Positions 8,162 through 16,717 of a stretch of DNA of 64,000 nucleotides are shown piece by piece. Below the pieces are notes generated by a model. It was not told the DNA's origin. It made no database searches and worked only from the letters and a program-made list of their open reading frames with translations. Location: NCBI GenBank assembly GCA_030027265.1, contig JASENG010000007.1, positions 1-64,000 of the forward strand, read 5' to 3'. The DNA is from Lysinibacillus fusiformis (lineage in GTDB: Bacteria > Bacillota > Bacilli > Bacillales_A > Planococcaceae). The stretch's first letter is position 1; each line of letters starts with the position of its first letter. Position numbers and translations under genes: made by a program.

Positions 8162-8707
8162 ATGAAAAGTATAGCAGTGGATATGGATCAGGTATTAGCA
8201 GATTTTATGGGAAAGGCATCCAGAGCTTGCCTGGAGCGGTTTAATGTCTCAATTACTAAAGAAGAATTTGATGTGGCGAAATTGGAAGCCCATCATCCAG
8301 ATCTTGTGAAAGAGTTCTTTTTAATGATTAATGAACCCGACTTTTTCCGTGACTTTGAGCTTGAAGATCCAGATGCAGTACCTGTATTAAAAGAGCTGAG
8401 TGAACATTATGAAATTTACATTGCTACTGCTGCTATGGATGTGCCAGGATGCTTTAATGCAAAATATGAATGGCTGCAAGAACATTTCTCATTTTTAAAT
8501 CCAGAGCACTTTATTTTCTGTGGGGATAAAAAGGTTGTAAAGGCCGATTACCTGATTGATGATAATGTCAAACAACTTCATTCATTTACAGGGGAGGGTA
8601 TTTTATATTCACAACCCTATAATGAGCATTGTGCTGATTTTAAACGAGTGCATAATTGGCAAGAGATTCGGAATTTATTTTTACCAGTAAATGAATCGAC
8701 TAAATAA
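8162..8707 (+). CDS. 5'(3')-deoxyribonucleotidase (HAD superfamily)
   Basis: A 181-residue HAD enzyme. Motif I is DMDQVLAD (nucleophile Asp7, general acid Asp9); motif II is the Thr in IATAAMD; the acidic motif IV is LIDDNV after a conserved Lys (VKADYLIDD). This arrangement is that of NT5C-type 5'(3')-deoxyribonucleotidases, which remove phosphate from deoxynucleoside monophosphates and limit nucleotide pools. The frame is open seven codons further up, but GGAGGTAAG sits one base before ATG 8162 and the conserved protein begins there, so I use 8162 while noting the tight spacing. Monocistronic, with a terminator after it. Confidence 0.85.
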   Translation: MKSIAVDMDQVLADFMGKASRACLERFNVSITKEEFDVAKLEAHHPDLVKEFFLMINEPDFFRDFELEDPDAVPVLKELSEHYEIYIATAAMDVPGCFNAKYEWLQEHFSFLNPEHFIFCGDKKVVKADYLIDDNVKQLHSFTGEGILYSQPYNEHCADFKRVHNWQEIRNLFLPVNESTK

Positions 8708-8746
8708 GGTAGTTTTATAATAAAAGAGCATAATCCTCGTTTTATG

Positions 8747-8778
8747 AAAAAGTTCCTCTATCTAGGAGGAGCTTTTTT
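8747..8778 (+). terminator. Terminator of the nucleotidase gene
   Basis: AAAAAGTTCCTC pairs with the GAGGAGCTTTTTT side (one G-U) with a T run. Confidence 0.75.
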
Positions 8779-8876
8779 TAACGCTTTCAAGATAACAAAT
8801 TTCGACAAAATCGAATGAAAATTATCACAAAATGAGATAGTTTTAATACTTTTTTTGCATATTAGCGTAAAACAGG

Positions 8877-8905
8877 TTGTATTCAACAGAAGAAATGTGT
8901 ATGAT
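8877..8905 (+). promoter_or_regulatory. Sigma-A promoter of the 48-residue ORF
   Basis: TTGTAT and TATGAT separated by 17 bases, 40 bases before the ATG at 8945. Confidence 0.55.
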
Positions 8906-8944
8906 ATAAAATATCAGAAAATTCAAACTAAGAGGTGTTTATCA

Positions 8945-9091
8945 ATGGCAAACCTATTATTATCCAAGTTTGAAACCTATTTATTAGATGAGGAACTTGA
9001 ATTAGAAAGTCAGCAGCCTCAACTAGAATTTGGCTTTGAAGAGGCTGCTAAGTATGAAGAGTACCCACCAGGATTTTTCACGGAATTATAG
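8945..9091 (+). CDS. Small acidic protein of unknown function
   Basis: A 48-residue protein, very acidic: about 13 Glu/Asp and only two Lys, with the central run LLDEELELES and a C-terminal EEYPPGFFTEL. There is no signal peptide or membrane helix. It has its own promoter (TTGTAT-17-TATGAT), an AGAGGTG ribosome binding site and an ATG start; a longer reading of the frame upstream has no binding site. I do not recognise the family. Its small size and charge would suit a regulatory or protein-binding role, but that is only a guess. Confidence 0.6.
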   Translation: MANLLLSKFETYLLDEELELESQQPQLEFGFEEAAKYEEYPPGFFTEL

Positions 9092-9238
9092 AGATTAGCC
9101 TTTAAAGCAAAAGCTAATCCATCCGGATACAGATTGATGATTAGTAGACTAAATTGATGTATTTACTAGTGATTATTCTCGTGCATTTCCATTATAGAAA
9201 TCTTGATGCTGTAAGCGAATTCAGGAGAAAATTTGATG

Positions 9239-9271
9239 ACGGCAAATCCATTTAGGGCTTGCCGTTTTTTC
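9239..9271 (+). terminator. Terminator downstream of the small acidic gene
   Basis: ACGGCAA pairs with TTGCCGT, then TTTTT. A second hairpin without T run (GATTAGC/GCTAATC, 9093-9119) lies directly after the stop codon. Confidence 0.65.
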
Positions 9272-9323
9272 CTTAGAGATGAAAGCTTCAATTTTCTAAA
9301 TTATGATAAGTAGGCAGAAGTGG

Positions 9324-9352
9324 TTAATTATTAATGTTACCTTATGTATAAT
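9324..9352 (+). promoter_or_regulatory. Promoter of the M20 / enolase-superfamily / GNAT operon
   Basis: A perfect TATAAT at 9347-9352 with a weak TTAATT 17 bases upstream, 35 bases before the first start codon. Confidence 0.5.
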
Positions 9353-9386
9353 AGAGTAAGTGAATTAAAAATTTGAGGTGTGAAAA

Positions 9387-10502
9387 ATGGGTCAAGTAAA
9401 AACTTGCGAAGAAGTTATCTATGGATGGTTTGATCATTTTCATGCTCATCCAGAAGTCAGCTGGAAAGAGGTAGAAACGACAAAGAAGATTGCTTCGATA
9501 TTAGATGAAATGAACGTAGACTATAAATTTTTTTCGGATGTAACAGGTCTTGTTGCAGAAATCGGCCAAGGGGAAGAAGTGATTGCAGTACGTGCTGACA
9601 TCGATGCGTTGTGGCAAGAGGTAGACGGAACGATGCGTGCAAATCACTCTTGCGGACATGATGCAAATATTTCGATGGTGCTTGGAGCACTTGTTAGATT
9701 AAAAGATTTACAGCTAAAAAAACGTGTACGGTTTATTTTCCAGCCAGCTGAAGAAACCGGCGGGGGAGCCATTGAAATGGTAAAACATGGCGTAATCGAT
9801 GATGTGTCGTATTTGTTTGGTGTACATCTGCGTCCGATTGAGGAATTGCCTTTAGGCAAAGTAACACCTGCTATTCATCATGGAGCAGCAATGTTCTTAA
9901 AGGGGACAATTCAAGGAGTTGATGCCCATGGAGCACGGCCACATCAAGGGAAAAATGCCATTGATGTGATATTCGCCATTCAACAAATGCTAAAAAATAT
10001 ATATATTAATCCGTTTGATGTTTATAGTGCGAAACTGACAAAAATCGTTGCTGATGGGGGAAGTACGAATATCATCCCTGGAAACGCAATATTTTCAATG
10101 GATGTACGTGCACAAAAAAATTCTGTTTTAGAAGAGCTTCAGAAAAAAATCGATGAAGGTTTCAGAGCGATTAGCAGCATGTTCGGAGTGGAGTTAAAGT
10201 GGGATTGGCTGGATCGGACACCAGGAGCTGAAGTGTCTGAAGAAGCGACTCAAATCGCTAAAGATTCGATTATCGAGGCTTTAGGAGCTGAGCATTTAGA
10301 AAACCCCATTTTCACGCCAGGCAGTGATGATTTTCATTATTACACGGTATTAAGACCTAGCTTAAAGGCCGCGATGATTGGCATTGGTGCAGATTTAACA
10401 CCTGGACTTCATCATCCGAAAATGACCTTTAAAAGAGAAGCTATAATTACAGGTGCGCAAGTATTAACAGCTACTCTGCACAATGCAGCAAATTCTAAGT
10501 AA
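9387..10502 (+). CDS. M20D family amidohydrolase, possible N-acyl-L-amino-acid deacylase
   Basis: A 371-residue metallopeptidase-like hydrolase of the M20D group (hippurate hydrolase, IAA-amino-acid hydrolase, AmhX). Visible motifs: VRADIDAL, the metal site SCGHD, the catalytic PAEETGGG, the FGVHLRP histidine, and the C-terminal GLHHPKM histidines. A dimerisation domain is inserted at about residues 170-280. It should split an amide bond between an acyl group and an amino acid. It is the first gene of an operon with an enolase-superfamily epimerase and an N-acyltransferase. In Geobacillus kaustophilus this trio interconverts N-succinyl amino acids, so an L-desuccinylase role is plausible. ATG start after GAGGTG. 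Confidence 0.8.
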   Translation: MGQVKTCEEVIYGWFDHFHAHPEVSWKEVETTKKIASILDEMNVDYKFFSDVTGLVAEIGQGEEVIAVRADIDALWQEVDGTMRANHSCGHDANISMVLGALVRLKDLQLKKRVRFIFQPAEETGGGAIEMVKHGVIDDVSYLFGVHLRPIEELPLGKVTPAIHHGAAMFLKGTIQGVDAHGARPHQGKNAIDVIFAIQQMLKNIYINPFDVYSAKLTKIVADGGSTNIIPGNAIFSMDVRAQKNSVLEELQKKIDEGFRAISSMFGVELKWDWLDRTPGAEVSEEATQIAKDSIIEALGAEHLENPIFTPGSDDFHYYTVLRPSLKAAMIGIGADLTPGLHHPKMTFKREAIITGAQVLTATLHNAANSK

Positions 10503-10536
10503 TAGTTTAGTAGTTAGACTAAAGAAGGAAGTAAAA

Positions 10537-11655
10537 ATGATGAAAATTAAGCAAGTTGAAATTTTTGCAGTAAATTTACCATTAATCAAGCCATTTATTA
10601 TTAGCTATGCGACCTACCCGAACATTCAGTCGATTATTGTTAAAATTACAACAGAATGCGGGCTGGTAGGCTGGGGAGAGTGTGTTCCAGATGAACATAT
10701 TACTGGAGAAACTCCACATTCAACCTATGCAATGCTCGCTAATACATTGGCACCATTAATGATTGGACAAAACCCGATGGAGTTTGAAAAAATCCATGAA
10801 TTAATGGACAAAACAGTTCACCGAGCACCAGCAGCAAAAGCCGCTATCGATATCGCTTGCTTTGATGTCGCAGGGAAAAAGTTAAATGTGCCTGTGTATC
10901 AGTTAATAGGGGGACGTTACCATGAAAAATTCCCTGTGACCCATGTTTTAAGTATCGATGAGCCTGAAAAAATGGCAGACGAAGCCGAACAAAAAGTGGA
11001 TGAAGGATACACTTCTTTCAAAATGAAAGTGGGCCAAGATATCATTGGGGACGTTAAACGCATTAAAGCGGTACGAGAACGTGTAGGTGAAGAAATCGCT
11101 ATTCGAGTCGATGTAAACCAAGGCTGGGTAAACAGTGCGAATACACTTCAAGCAATCCGTCATTTAGAGTGTCTTGGGATTGATTGGCTGGAGCAGCCAG
11201 TTGCTCAGGATGACATCGATGCAATGGTTGAGATTAAATCGAAATCTTCCATTCCCGTTATGATTGATGAAGGGATTCGCGATATGTACAATATGCGTGA
11301 GATTATCGCAAAACGTGCCGCTGATAAAGTGAATATTAAGCTGATGAAATGTGGAGGCATCTATCCAGCTATGAAGCTTGCAAATATGGCCGAGATGGCT
11401 GGAATTGAGTGTCAAATTGGTTCAATGGTTGAATCTTCAATTGGTTCTGCTGCAGGTTTCCATGTTGGGTTTTCGAAAAAAATCATTAAAAGTGTGGAGT
11501 TAACCGGACCTGTTAAATTCTCAAAAGAACCTGGAGATTTAAAGGAAAGCTTTGTAATCCCATATATTCGATTAAATGAACGTCCCGGTTTAGGTGTAAG
11601 CGTAGATGAAACAATACTTGCTGAACTTACTCAATACTCGGATATAGTGAAGTAG
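10537..11655 (+). CDS. Enolase-superfamily epimerase/racemase (muconate-lactonising subgroup)
   Basis: A 372-residue enzyme with a capping domain and a C-terminal barrel. The acid-base pair and metal ligands are in place: Lys162 and Lys164 (FKMKV), Asp192 (VDVN), Glu219 (WLEQP), Asp244 (MIDEG) and Lys268 (NIKLMKCGG). This set supports 1,1-proton transfer (racemisation or epimerisation). The eighth-strand Asp-x-Asp of L-Ala-D/L-Glu dipeptide epimerases is not evident; the matching stretch reads SVELTGP. With an M20 deacylase before it and a GNAT after it, an N-succinylamino-acid racemase role fits best, though dipeptide epimerase or a proline-betaine epimerase remain possible. Start: ATG 10537 (or 10540) after AAGGAAG; the frame is open further up without a binding site. 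Ends directly at the next gene. Confidence 0.75.
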   Translation: MMKIKQVEIFAVNLPLIKPFIISYATYPNIQSIIVKITTECGLVGWGECVPDEHITGETPHSTYAMLANTLAPLMIGQNPMEFEKIHELMDKTVHRAPAAKAAIDIACFDVAGKKLNVPVYQLIGGRYHEKFPVTHVLSIDEPEKMADEAEQKVDEGYTSFKMKVGQDIIGDVKRIKAVRERVGEEIAIRVDVNQGWVNSANTLQAIRHLECLGIDWLEQPVAQDDIDAMVEIKSKSSIPVMIDEGIRDMYNMREIIAKRAADKVNIKLMKCGGIYPAMKLANMAEMAGIECQIGSMVESSIGSAAGFHVGFSKKIIKSVELTGPVKFSKEPGDLKESFVIPYIRLNERPGLGVSVDETILAELTQYSDIVK

Positions 11656-11664
11656 GTGACAGTT

Positions 11665-12363
11665 TTGAATTCGATTTATGAAGGGCAATTAGGTGAGAGC
11701 CAATTCGCAGTAAAAGTATTGGATAAAAGCTATTTATCAAAAATTCTCGCATTACAGGAAGTAGTCTGTGATGCTCTACCCAATAAGGATATTTTACAAC
11801 CATTAACTGAAGAGGAGTTCCTCTATATATTGGATGGAAAAGGACTGTTAATAGGGGCATTTGTAGATGAAGAACAGCTAATTGCTTTTAGAGCGGTATT
11901 AATTCCTGAAATTGATGAAGAACATTTGGGGTATACAATTGGGCTAGTAAATGAGTCGGATTTGAATCGTGTGCTTTATCAAGAAATTTCAAGTGTTCAT
12001 CCTGATTATCGAGGATACGGCTTACAAAAAATATTAGCAAAGGTCATTATGCAGCAAATCGAAACGAAAGACTTCGACTACCTGGCAGCAACGGTAATGC
12101 CATACAATATTGCAAGCCTTAAGGATAAGTTCTCGCAAGGGTTCTATATTGTTGGATTGAAGTATGCGTATGGCGGCAAGTTGCGCTATGTCTTTGCTTT
12201 AAACTTACATGACCGGCTACAATATGATGCCAAGAAAGTGACCATCTCAATGGGGGATGTGGAAGCGCAGCACAGATTATTGCAGGAGGGCTTTGTAGGG
12301 GTTGCCATGAAGCCGCTTGCTGATGATTGGGTAGTAGAATATCAAAAACCAATTAGTAAGTAG
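11665..12363 (+). CDS. GNAT family N-acyltransferase
   Basis: A protein of 232 residues with a GNAT acyl-CoA binding motif, SSVHPDYRGYGLQKILAKVI, near residues 110-130. As last gene of the M20/epimerase operon it may be the succinyl- or acetyl-CoA:amino-acid N-acyltransferase that feeds the other two enzymes. Start: TTG 11665 with AGGTGA five bases upstream; a GTG at 11656 directly abuts the stop codon of the previous gene and has no binding site of its own, but would add only three residues. A terminator follows, closing the operon. Confidence 0.75.
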   Translation: MNSIYEGQLGESQFAVKVLDKSYLSKILALQEVVCDALPNKDILQPLTEEEFLYILDGKGLLIGAFVDEEQLIAFRAVLIPEIDEEHLGYTIGLVNESDLNRVLYQEISSVHPDYRGYGLQKILAKVIMQQIETKDFDYLAATVMPYNIASLKDKFSQGFYIVGLKYAYGGKLRYVFALNLHDRLQYDAKKVTISMGDVEAQHRLLQEGFVGVAMKPLADDWVVEYQKPISK

Positions 12364-12365
12364 CT

Positions 12366-12407
12366 AAGCTGCCTTAAGGTCAAATCAGCCTTGCGAGGTA
12401 GCTTTTT
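12366..12407 (+). terminator. Terminator of the M20/epimerase/GNAT operon
   Basis: AAGCTGCCT pairs with AGGTAGCTT (one G-U), followed by five T counting the stem end. Confidence 0.65.
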
Positions 12408-12466
12408 CGTGTAAAACAATAGATTGCAAGTTTAGCTTAGAATAGAAATTAGTGGAGTGTAAGTTG

Positions 12467-12994
12467 ATGATAAATAACCAACAGATAAAACCAGTCCTCC
12501 AGAAAATGAGGGGGCATAATACAGTTAATAGCCGTACTACTATTCAAGATGCACTCATTGCCTCCATAGGTGTTTTTGTTTGTATGTTTACTATATTTGA
12601 ATTAACTAATTTTACAGATTCGTTATGGTTCATTGCCTCTTTTGGTGCAAGCAGCATGCTTGTGATGACTGCATGGAATGCTCCAGTGGGACAACCTCGA
12701 AATGTGATAGGAAGCCATTTAATTGCTTCCTTTATAGCAATCGTCATTATGAACTTATTTGGTTCCTCTCCAGTCATGATGAGTCTTGCCCTTTGCTGCA
12801 CGATTTTTTGTATGCTGATGACAAGAACATTTCATCCACCAGCATGCGGCGATCCCATTATTATTATGATAAGCGGTTACAGCTGGGGATTTATATTTCA
12901 CCCGGTTTTAATCGGCGCAATCATTATCGTCGTCTTCGGACTGATCATTAATAATCTTCATCCAAAACGAAAATATCCAATGTATTGGTGGTAA
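12467..12994 (+). CDS. HPP family membrane protein
   Basis: A 175-residue protein with four hydrophobic helices and both family hallmarks: NAPVGQPRNVIGSH and the HPP signature in TFHPPACGDP. HPP proteins are integral membrane proteins; some from chloroplasts and cyanobacteria move nitrite, but the substrate in Bacillales is unknown. Start: ATG 12467 with GGAG nine bases upstream, or TTG 12464 with six. It stands alone, with a strong terminator 6 bases after the stop. Confidence 0.8.
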   Translation: MINNQQIKPVLQKMRGHNTVNSRTTIQDALIASIGVFVCMFTIFELTNFTDSLWFIASFGASSMLVMTAWNAPVGQPRNVIGSHLIASFIAIVIMNLFGSSPVMMSLALCCTIFCMLMTRTFHPPACGDPIIIMISGYSWGFIFHPVLIGAIIIVVFGLIINNLHPKRKYPMYWW

Positions 12995-13041
12995 TAAAAA
13001 ACAAGCTGTCTCATCTAGGATTGAGACAGCTTGTTTTTTAT
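12994..13041 (+). terminator. Terminator of the HPP gene
   Basis: AACAAGCTGTCTCA pairs perfectly with TGAGACAGCTTGTT around an 8-base loop, flanked by A and T runs, so it may work in both directions. Confidence 0.85.
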
Positions 13042-13243
13042 TCTACAAATTTAAACAATAGAGTTATTTCTAAACTATGAGTGGCTTCGTTTTCTATCCA
13101 ATTGGTGACAGTTCCCATTCCTTCTGCTCGATCTTTCAACTCTTATCGAATTACTAAAATAATTTCTAAACATGCTTGATGCATGATTGAAAATAGTACT
13201 ACCGGGTAAACAAATAACATAACAGAACTAGGAGGTAATACAA

Positions 13244-13447
13244 ATGGCGACCAAGGAACTTGCACTGCATGAACAATTGGAGGCACATGAAGTGTTGATT
13301 TTTAAAACAGCATGTGTAACTAAAAGTAGATTATTTGTGGATCTAGTCCAAGATGAAGAGCTAAAAGATATTATCCAAGAAGACCTAGAACTATCTACTA
13401 AGGCAATTAAAGATTTAAGAAAAGTACTTGCAGATGCAAGTGCATAA
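13244..13447 (+). CDS. Small spore-coat-like protein (YraG/CotF-associated)
   Basis: A 67-residue helical protein: LHEQLEAHEVLIFKTACVTKSRLFVDLVQDEELKDIIQEDLELS. The pattern of an N-terminal helix followed by a conserved LVQDEELK resembles the small coat-like proteins encoded beside CotF homologues in Bacillus. It overlaps nothing and is followed 22 bases later by a CotF-domain gene, so the two form an operon probably expressed in the mother cell. ATG start with AGGAGGT seven bases upstream. I could not find a clear sporulation promoter. Confidence 0.7.
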   Translation: MATKELALHEQLEAHEVLIFKTACVTKSRLFVDLVQDEELKDIIQEDLELSTKAIKDLRKVLADASA

Positions 13448-13469
13448 CAAGAATGGAGGAAGATATAGA

Positions 13470-13784
13470 ATGGCCGCAATGAAATCAGATGAAACAAATA
13501 ATGAACAGCTTGAAATGGCAATGATAGACGACCTTGCCATCGCTACAGATTTACTTGTATCGGCTAAAGCTGGGGTAAGAAACCTTGCAACAGCCATCAC
13601 AGAAACAGCCACTCCTTCTTTGAAAAAGCTATTGCATCGTGAGTTGGATATTGCCATAGACACGCATGATAAAATCGCTCAATATATGATCAAAAAAGAA
13701 ATGTATCATGCATATGATTTAGATGAGCAGATGAAGCACGATTTGGAAAAAGCTGATTTTGTTTTAGACTCGTTAAAAGAATAA
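13470..13784 (+). CDS. Spore coat protein, CotF family
   Basis: A 104-residue protein with the CotF helical-bundle domain; the C-terminal stretch HDKIAQYMIKKEMYHAYDLDEQ is the typical CotF signature. CotF proteins are small components of the spore coat, often made as precursors. Start: ATG 13470 with GGAGGA nine bases upstream; a frame-compatible start 14 codons earlier lies inside the previous gene and has no binding site. Second gene of the coat operon, closed by a strong terminator. Confidence 0.85.
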   Translation: MAAMKSDETNNEQLEMAMIDDLAIATDLLVSAKAGVRNLATAITETATPSLKKLLHRELDIAIDTHDKIAQYMIKKEMYHAYDLDEQMKHDLEKADFVLDSLKE

Positions 13785-13819
13785 ACAAAAAGATTTCATA
13801 TTAAACTTCCAAAGTCTAT

Positions 13820-13866
13820 AGACCGTTGGCAAACCCAAAATTATGAGTTTGCCAACGGTCTTTTTC
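13820..13866 (+). terminator. Terminator of the coat operon
   Basis: AGACCGTTGGCAAAC pairs perfectly with GTTTGCCAACGGTCT around a 12-base loop, followed by TTTTT. Confidence 0.9.
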
Positions 13867-13909
13867 TAATTTATTTAATGGCTAGGGGAAATTTTCTTTC
13901 GCTTTTTTA

Positions 13910-16048
13910 TCACTTCGCGTCTGTTCGCTCCTCACCTTTTGGTAAGTATTTCAGCATCCCAATATCTTTTAAGCCGTTATAGATTTTTGTTGTGTAGCCG
14001 AATGATTCACTAGAAAGATAAGAAGATTTGGAAGCGATTATTTCTTCTATTGTTGCTAAATACCGTGAATCAATTTTAGCCCATAATCTATAGGCATTGA
14101 TTAAGTCCTCAAGCGTTAAATGCAGGTAGTCCTCATCCGCAGGAGTACCATCTGCGGACATTTCATACCAAATATCCCCATTATCACGAATCCATTTATG
14201 CTGATCCTTTTCAATTGCCGTCATAATAGCACGTGCAGTTGTTAAATACTTATCGTCTTCAAACTCTTCATAAGCCATTAATAGTAAATTCATTCCACCT
14301 AATACGTGGTTCATGGAGGAATGGGTTTTCACTTCTTGAATTAATGGGAAGTAATCTGAAATGTAAAAGGAATCCTCATCCACTTCAATGACGTGGCCTT
14401 GTTCTTTTTGAGCGACTAATAAATCAGCATAATTACGTAATGGTTCATTATAGTTTTTAAAGTTAAATAATTCACCGCTATTATAGTAAAATAGCGCAAT
14501 TTGTTCATTGAAGCGCGTATCGATAAATGGTGCAGTAATATTATATAATCCTTTTAAATATGTGCTTGTTACTTCTGTTGGCCAATATGTGCGATCTCCT
14601 TTAAAGATATCTAAATTGACAAAAGAGTTGTATACGAGATTTTCAAAAAAACGATCTCCCTGCAGTTTATAAAGTGCCAATGCTCGATCTTCTTTTACTA
14701 ACAATAGGTTTCTGCCATAGCCAAGCCCGCTTTTAGGCAGTGGTTCAGTTGTTGTAGCCATTTTGTTTAATGGTCCTTCAGCCGTATACCAATTATTTCG
14801 TTTAAGATAATTTTCGGCATTTTCTTGCATCCAGGCTTCGCGATTAGTATCTGATTTAAATAATGCTTGCTCTGAATTCATAACCCAATGCTCTACAATG
14901 TCAGAGCCTGATGAGTAAAGTGAATTAATAGTTAAAAATGAATCCCCAACCTGTGCATACGATAACGATTCGGTTTCAGCCAAAAGGCTACGCATCGAGC
15001 TTTTACCATCATCCTCGTATTCCATAGTCAACTGTTTAGATTTATACGTCTTGCCTATCATTTGCTCTTCTTTTGAACCATCGTCTTTTGTCAAACGAAG
15101 CAATCCGACCGGATAAGAAGTGATGTCTTGTCCAAAATCAGTATTGTCATCTCGTACGATTGGATAACGGTCAAAACGGTATAAATGGTTCGAATTCACA
15201 TTTTCTTCGATTTGGATTAAGTCGATTTTCTTAGGAATTCCACTGACATTATCAAATCGAGTAAAAATAAAGTAATCGCCATTATCAAATGTACGAATAG
15301 TGACCGTGGCTTTTGAGTCGAGGATTCCAACTGAATAGCTGAATTCTTGGTCTACTGCATACCCATAATCGACCGTATTATTACTAATTAAGGTAAGCGG
15401 TTCGATTGCACGTATGTAGACAGTTTCTTCTAAATTCGCCGGGATTTTTGCAAAGTGAGCACTATTATTTGTCACAGTGAATAATGATGAGTATTGCACC
15501 TCTTCTAGCTTTCTCATCATAGGTGTAGAAATAGTGAGAATGTTATTTAAGAAGTTATATAAAACTGAGGAAAAATCTGCCTTTGTCACATAATGAACAT
15601 TATCTTTAACGTTAGTTGACAAGATAATATTATTTATTATTTCAACATCTGCTACCTGTTTATATGAATGTATTAAATAACCCTTAATAAGTTCGTTTGA
15701 TAATTGCTCATATGTAAGCGGCTGAGCATGAATATCTGTGTTAGCCACTCTTTTTTGGTATAAACCGTTTATTTTTTTATAAGGCATTGAAACTTGAGAA
15801 ATTTGAAGCGCTCGATTTATGGCCTGCTCTGCTTCTTCTTTTGTTATAATCGCTTGTGGACAAAATTGTAAATCTGGATCTATCTTTAATATATCCATAT
15901 CGTGTAATGTGACAGTGTCATCTTTTGCTGATTGATTTTCTGCTATATCATAAATTTTCATTTTATCAGCTGACTGCGCATAACTTGGTGCCGCTAATGC
16001 TATGGCAGCAATGAAAGTAAGGCATATATGCTTTGCAAACTTTTGCAT
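13910..16048 (-). CDS. Large secreted protein of unknown function
   Basis: A 712-residue exported protein. A signal peptide with likely cleavage after Ala24 (PSYA-QS) is followed by a short region around residues 65-80 (AIITKEEAEQAINRAL) that recalls SLH-type or copper-amine-oxidase-like N domains. The middle is beta-rich. The last 200 or so residues contain helical pairs (VLGGMNLLLMAYEEFEDDKYLTTARAIM, LEDLINAYRLWAKIDSRY) of the kind seen in alpha/alpha-toroid carbohydrate-active enzymes, preceded by WYEMSADGTPADEDYLHL. I cannot name the family and would not assign a reaction. ATG start with CGGAGG. Monocistronic. Confidence 0.7.
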   Translation of the reverse strand: MQKFAKHICLTFIAAIALAAPSYAQSADKMKIYDIAENQSAKDDTVTLHDMDILKIDPDLQFCPQAIITKEEAEQAINRALQISQVSMPYKKINGLYQKRVANTDIHAQPLTYEQLSNELIKGYLIHSYKQVADVEIINNIILSTNVKDNVHYVTKADFSSVLYNFLNNILTISTPMMRKLEEVQYSSLFTVTNNSAHFAKIPANLEETVYIRAIEPLTLISNNTVDYGYAVDQEFSYSVGILDSKATVTIRTFDNGDYFIFTRFDNVSGIPKKIDLIQIEENVNSNHLYRFDRYPIVRDDNTDFGQDITSYPVGLLRLTKDDGSKEEQMIGKTYKSKQLTMEYEDDGKSSMRSLLAETESLSYAQVGDSFLTINSLYSSGSDIVEHWVMNSEQALFKSDTNREAWMQENAENYLKRNNWYTAEGPLNKMATTTEPLPKSGLGYGRNLLLVKEDRALALYKLQGDRFFENLVYNSFVNLDIFKGDRTYWPTEVTSTYLKGLYNITAPFIDTRFNEQIALFYYNSGELFNFKNYNEPLRNYADLLVAQKEQGHVIEVDEDSFYISDYFPLIQEVKTHSSMNHVLGGMNLLLMAYEEFEDDKYLTTARAIMTAIEKDQHKWIRDNGDIWYEMSADGTPADEDYLHLTLEDLINAYRLWAKIDSRYLATIEEIIASKSSYLSSESFGYTTKIYNGLKDIGMLKYLPKGEERTDAK

Positions 16049-16214
16049 TGTTCGTCCTCCGCTTTTTTAATTTGCATACTCTACTATTATACATAGATTT
16101 GTAATGTTCAACAAAGTGGGTCAAAAAGAAAAGAATTGATAGAGGAGGTTAATGAGTTATTATGAGAAGATATGCCTTTAACTAATCGAATAGTTTAGCT
16201 GAAGATTGTTCATG

Positions 16215-16243
16215 TTGAAAGGTATTGGAAATATTTATAATAT
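16215..16243 (+). promoter_or_regulatory. Sigma-A promoter of the small membrane protein
   Basis: TTGAAA and TAATAT separated by 17 bases, about 67 bases before the ATG at 16311. Confidence 0.5.
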
Positions 16244-16310
16244 GGTAAAATAAACCATGTATGACTTATTGATAAATTCTGAAAAAACAATTTGATAGGG
16301 GATTGAACAA

Positions 16311-16532
16311 ATGGACGTTAATAAGAAGAGAAGATTCCACATTTTTGTAATAATTTTAATTATAGTACTATTTATTTCAGCGTTTGTTTTGTTATTCTCA
16401 GGTCATTACGGGGCGACGGTCGTTTTATTTGGAATTTTGATGGCGCTTCTGAGTTTTATCAGTAATTGGACAGGAACCGACAATGAAGTTTACATTTATA
16501 AAAAAATTCACAAGAATAATAATAACTGGTAA
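16311..16532 (+). CDS. Small two-helix membrane protein
   Basis: A 73-residue protein with a basic N terminus (NKKRRFH), two membrane helices (about residues 11-29 and 33-50) and a short hydrophilic tail. ATG start preceded by ATAGGGG and by a TTGAAA-17-TAATAT promoter, so it is probably expressed. Not recognised as a named family; function unknown. It converges on the FhuF-type gene through a shared hairpin. Confidence 0.55.
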   Translation: MDVNKKRRFHIFVIILIIVLFISAFVLLFSGHYGATVVLFGILMALLSFISNWTGTDNEVYIYKKIHKNNNNW

Positions 16533-16659
16533 TTACCCTTAGGTAGGTACACCCAAGCTTAGTTAATTAGGTTTTTCAGTATGTAATTGAACGGGTCCAA
16601 TTGCTATTTAGTGCTTTCTTTCCTAACAACTGGGCAGATTGTTTAATGCATGAAATCAT

Positions 16660-16700
16660 AAACTAGCTCAATTCGAAAGTTAAAAATTGAGCTAGTTTGT
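16660..16700. terminator. Bidirectional hairpin between convergent genes
   Basis: AAACTAGCTCAATT pairs perfectly with AATTGAGCTAGTTT around 11 bases. T-rich flanks on both sides are weak but present. Confidence 0.7.
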
Positions 16701-16717
16701 ATTGGGCATAGATCGCT

